Shown here piece after piece: positions 5,666 to 5,926 of a DNA stretch of 5,926 nucleotides. This DNA comes from Candidatus Tayloriibacteriota bacterium. Lineage in GTDB: Bacteria; Patescibacteriota; Minisyncoccia; Phycocordibacterales; JARIHA01. Position 1 is the first letter of the stretch; each line of letters starts with the position of its first letter. The notes under the pieces are model-generated. The model saw nothing but the letters and a program-made list of their open reading frames with translations. It did no database searches and was not told where the DNA came from. A program made the position numbers and the translations under genes. The stretch covers positions 1 through 5,926 of the forward strand of contig JARIHA010000067.1 in assembly GCA_029288475.1 (NCBI GenBank), given 5' to 3'.

Positions 5666-5926
5666 ATGACTTTGGACGAGCTAAAAAAGAAGGAATTGCC
5701 CGATACACCAGGGGTGTATTTCTTCATCAGCCCTCAGAATGAAATCCTCTATATCGGCAGGGCTACCTCACTGCGCGACCGAGTAAAAAGCTACTTCAAG
5801 GATGATGTCATTCATAGCCGTGGAGCGCTCATCGTGGACATGGTCTTTCAGGCAAAAGACATTGAGACCATTCAGACCGACTCAGTGCTCGAAGCAGTGA
5901 TCCTCGAGGCCAATTTGATCAAGAAA
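5666..5926 (+). CDS. uvrC: UvrABC excinuclease subunit C, N-terminal part (partial)
   Basis: The first 87 codons of a gene that runs off the right edge. The visible part is a GIY-YIG nuclease domain, which in UvrC makes the cut on the 3' side of the lesion. LPDTPGVYFF (11-20) holds the GVY half and ILYIGRA (27-33) the YIG half; R39, Y43 and E76 sit where the family has its catalytic arginine, a conserved tyrosine and the metal-binding glutamate. EAVILEANLIKK at 76-87 matches the UvrC pattern of glutamate followed by the NLIK helix. Most UvrC proteins I know have Lys after YVG; here it is Arg32. The ATG is followed directly by the domain, so the start is well placed. The UVR, RNase H-like and HhH parts are outside the window, so a short UvrC-like GIY-YIG protein cannot be fully excluded, although uvrB and uvrA nearby favour uvrC. 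Confidence 0.92.
   Translation, partial: MTLDELKKKELPDTPGVYFFISPQNEILYIGRATSLRDRVKSYFKDDVIHSRGALIVDMVFQAKDIETIQTDSVLEAVILEANLIKK

Noticed and set aside
1..5926. Recoded UGA (as in Gracilibacteria or Absconditabacteria), CRISPR array, tRNA or mobile element
   Set aside because: All genes read through without in-frame TGA, and I saw no spaced direct repeats, cloverleaf, transposase or terminal inverted repeats.

Overview
The window looks like chromosomal DNA from a bacterium of the Candidate Phyla Radiation (Patescibacteria), most likely the Parcubacteria side. This is inferred from the gene style: compact genes, a stand-alone double receiver protein, a shortened UvrA, very short or absent mRNA leaders, and an orphan membrane protein with no family I recognise. 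No 16S or ribosomal protein is present to test it. All reading frames run through with the standard bacterial code. The complete ends seen use TAA or TAG as stop.

The locus gathers the three subunits of UvrABC nucleotide excision repair. From left to right it holds: the 3' end of uvrB (its UvrC-contacting UVR motif); a protein of two receiver domains with no output domain; a complete uvrA of 882 codons with its own strong sigma70-type promoter, a palindrome in the promoter spacer and a stable leader hairpin; a 12-bp terminator hairpin between convergent genes; on the minus strand a 45-residue single-helix membrane protein (not recorded as a long ORF) and, 100 bp upstream of it, a 514-residue orphan multi-pass membrane protein; then, divergently, the first 87 codons of uvrC with the GIY-YIG nuclease domain.

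UvrA and UvrB form the damage-scanning complex. UvrB is left at the lesion and recruits UvrC through the UVR motif, and UvrC cuts on both sides. The genes are neighbours but do not look like one operon: the receiver gene, uvrA and uvrC each have a promoter candidate with a 17-bp spacer. The link between the receiver protein, the two membrane proteins and repair is positional only.

I found no mobile element, CRISPR array, RNA gene or obvious new multi-gene system. The observations most worth following are: a UvrA that has lost the insertion domain and one zinc-ligand cysteine; an alternating cluster of GCCAAA motifs plus a leader hairpin around the uvrA promoter; interlocked divergent promoters that would give nearly leaderless mRNAs for uvrC and the orphan membrane protein; a receiver domain with Asn at a Mg2+-binding position; and the uncharacterised membrane-protein pair.
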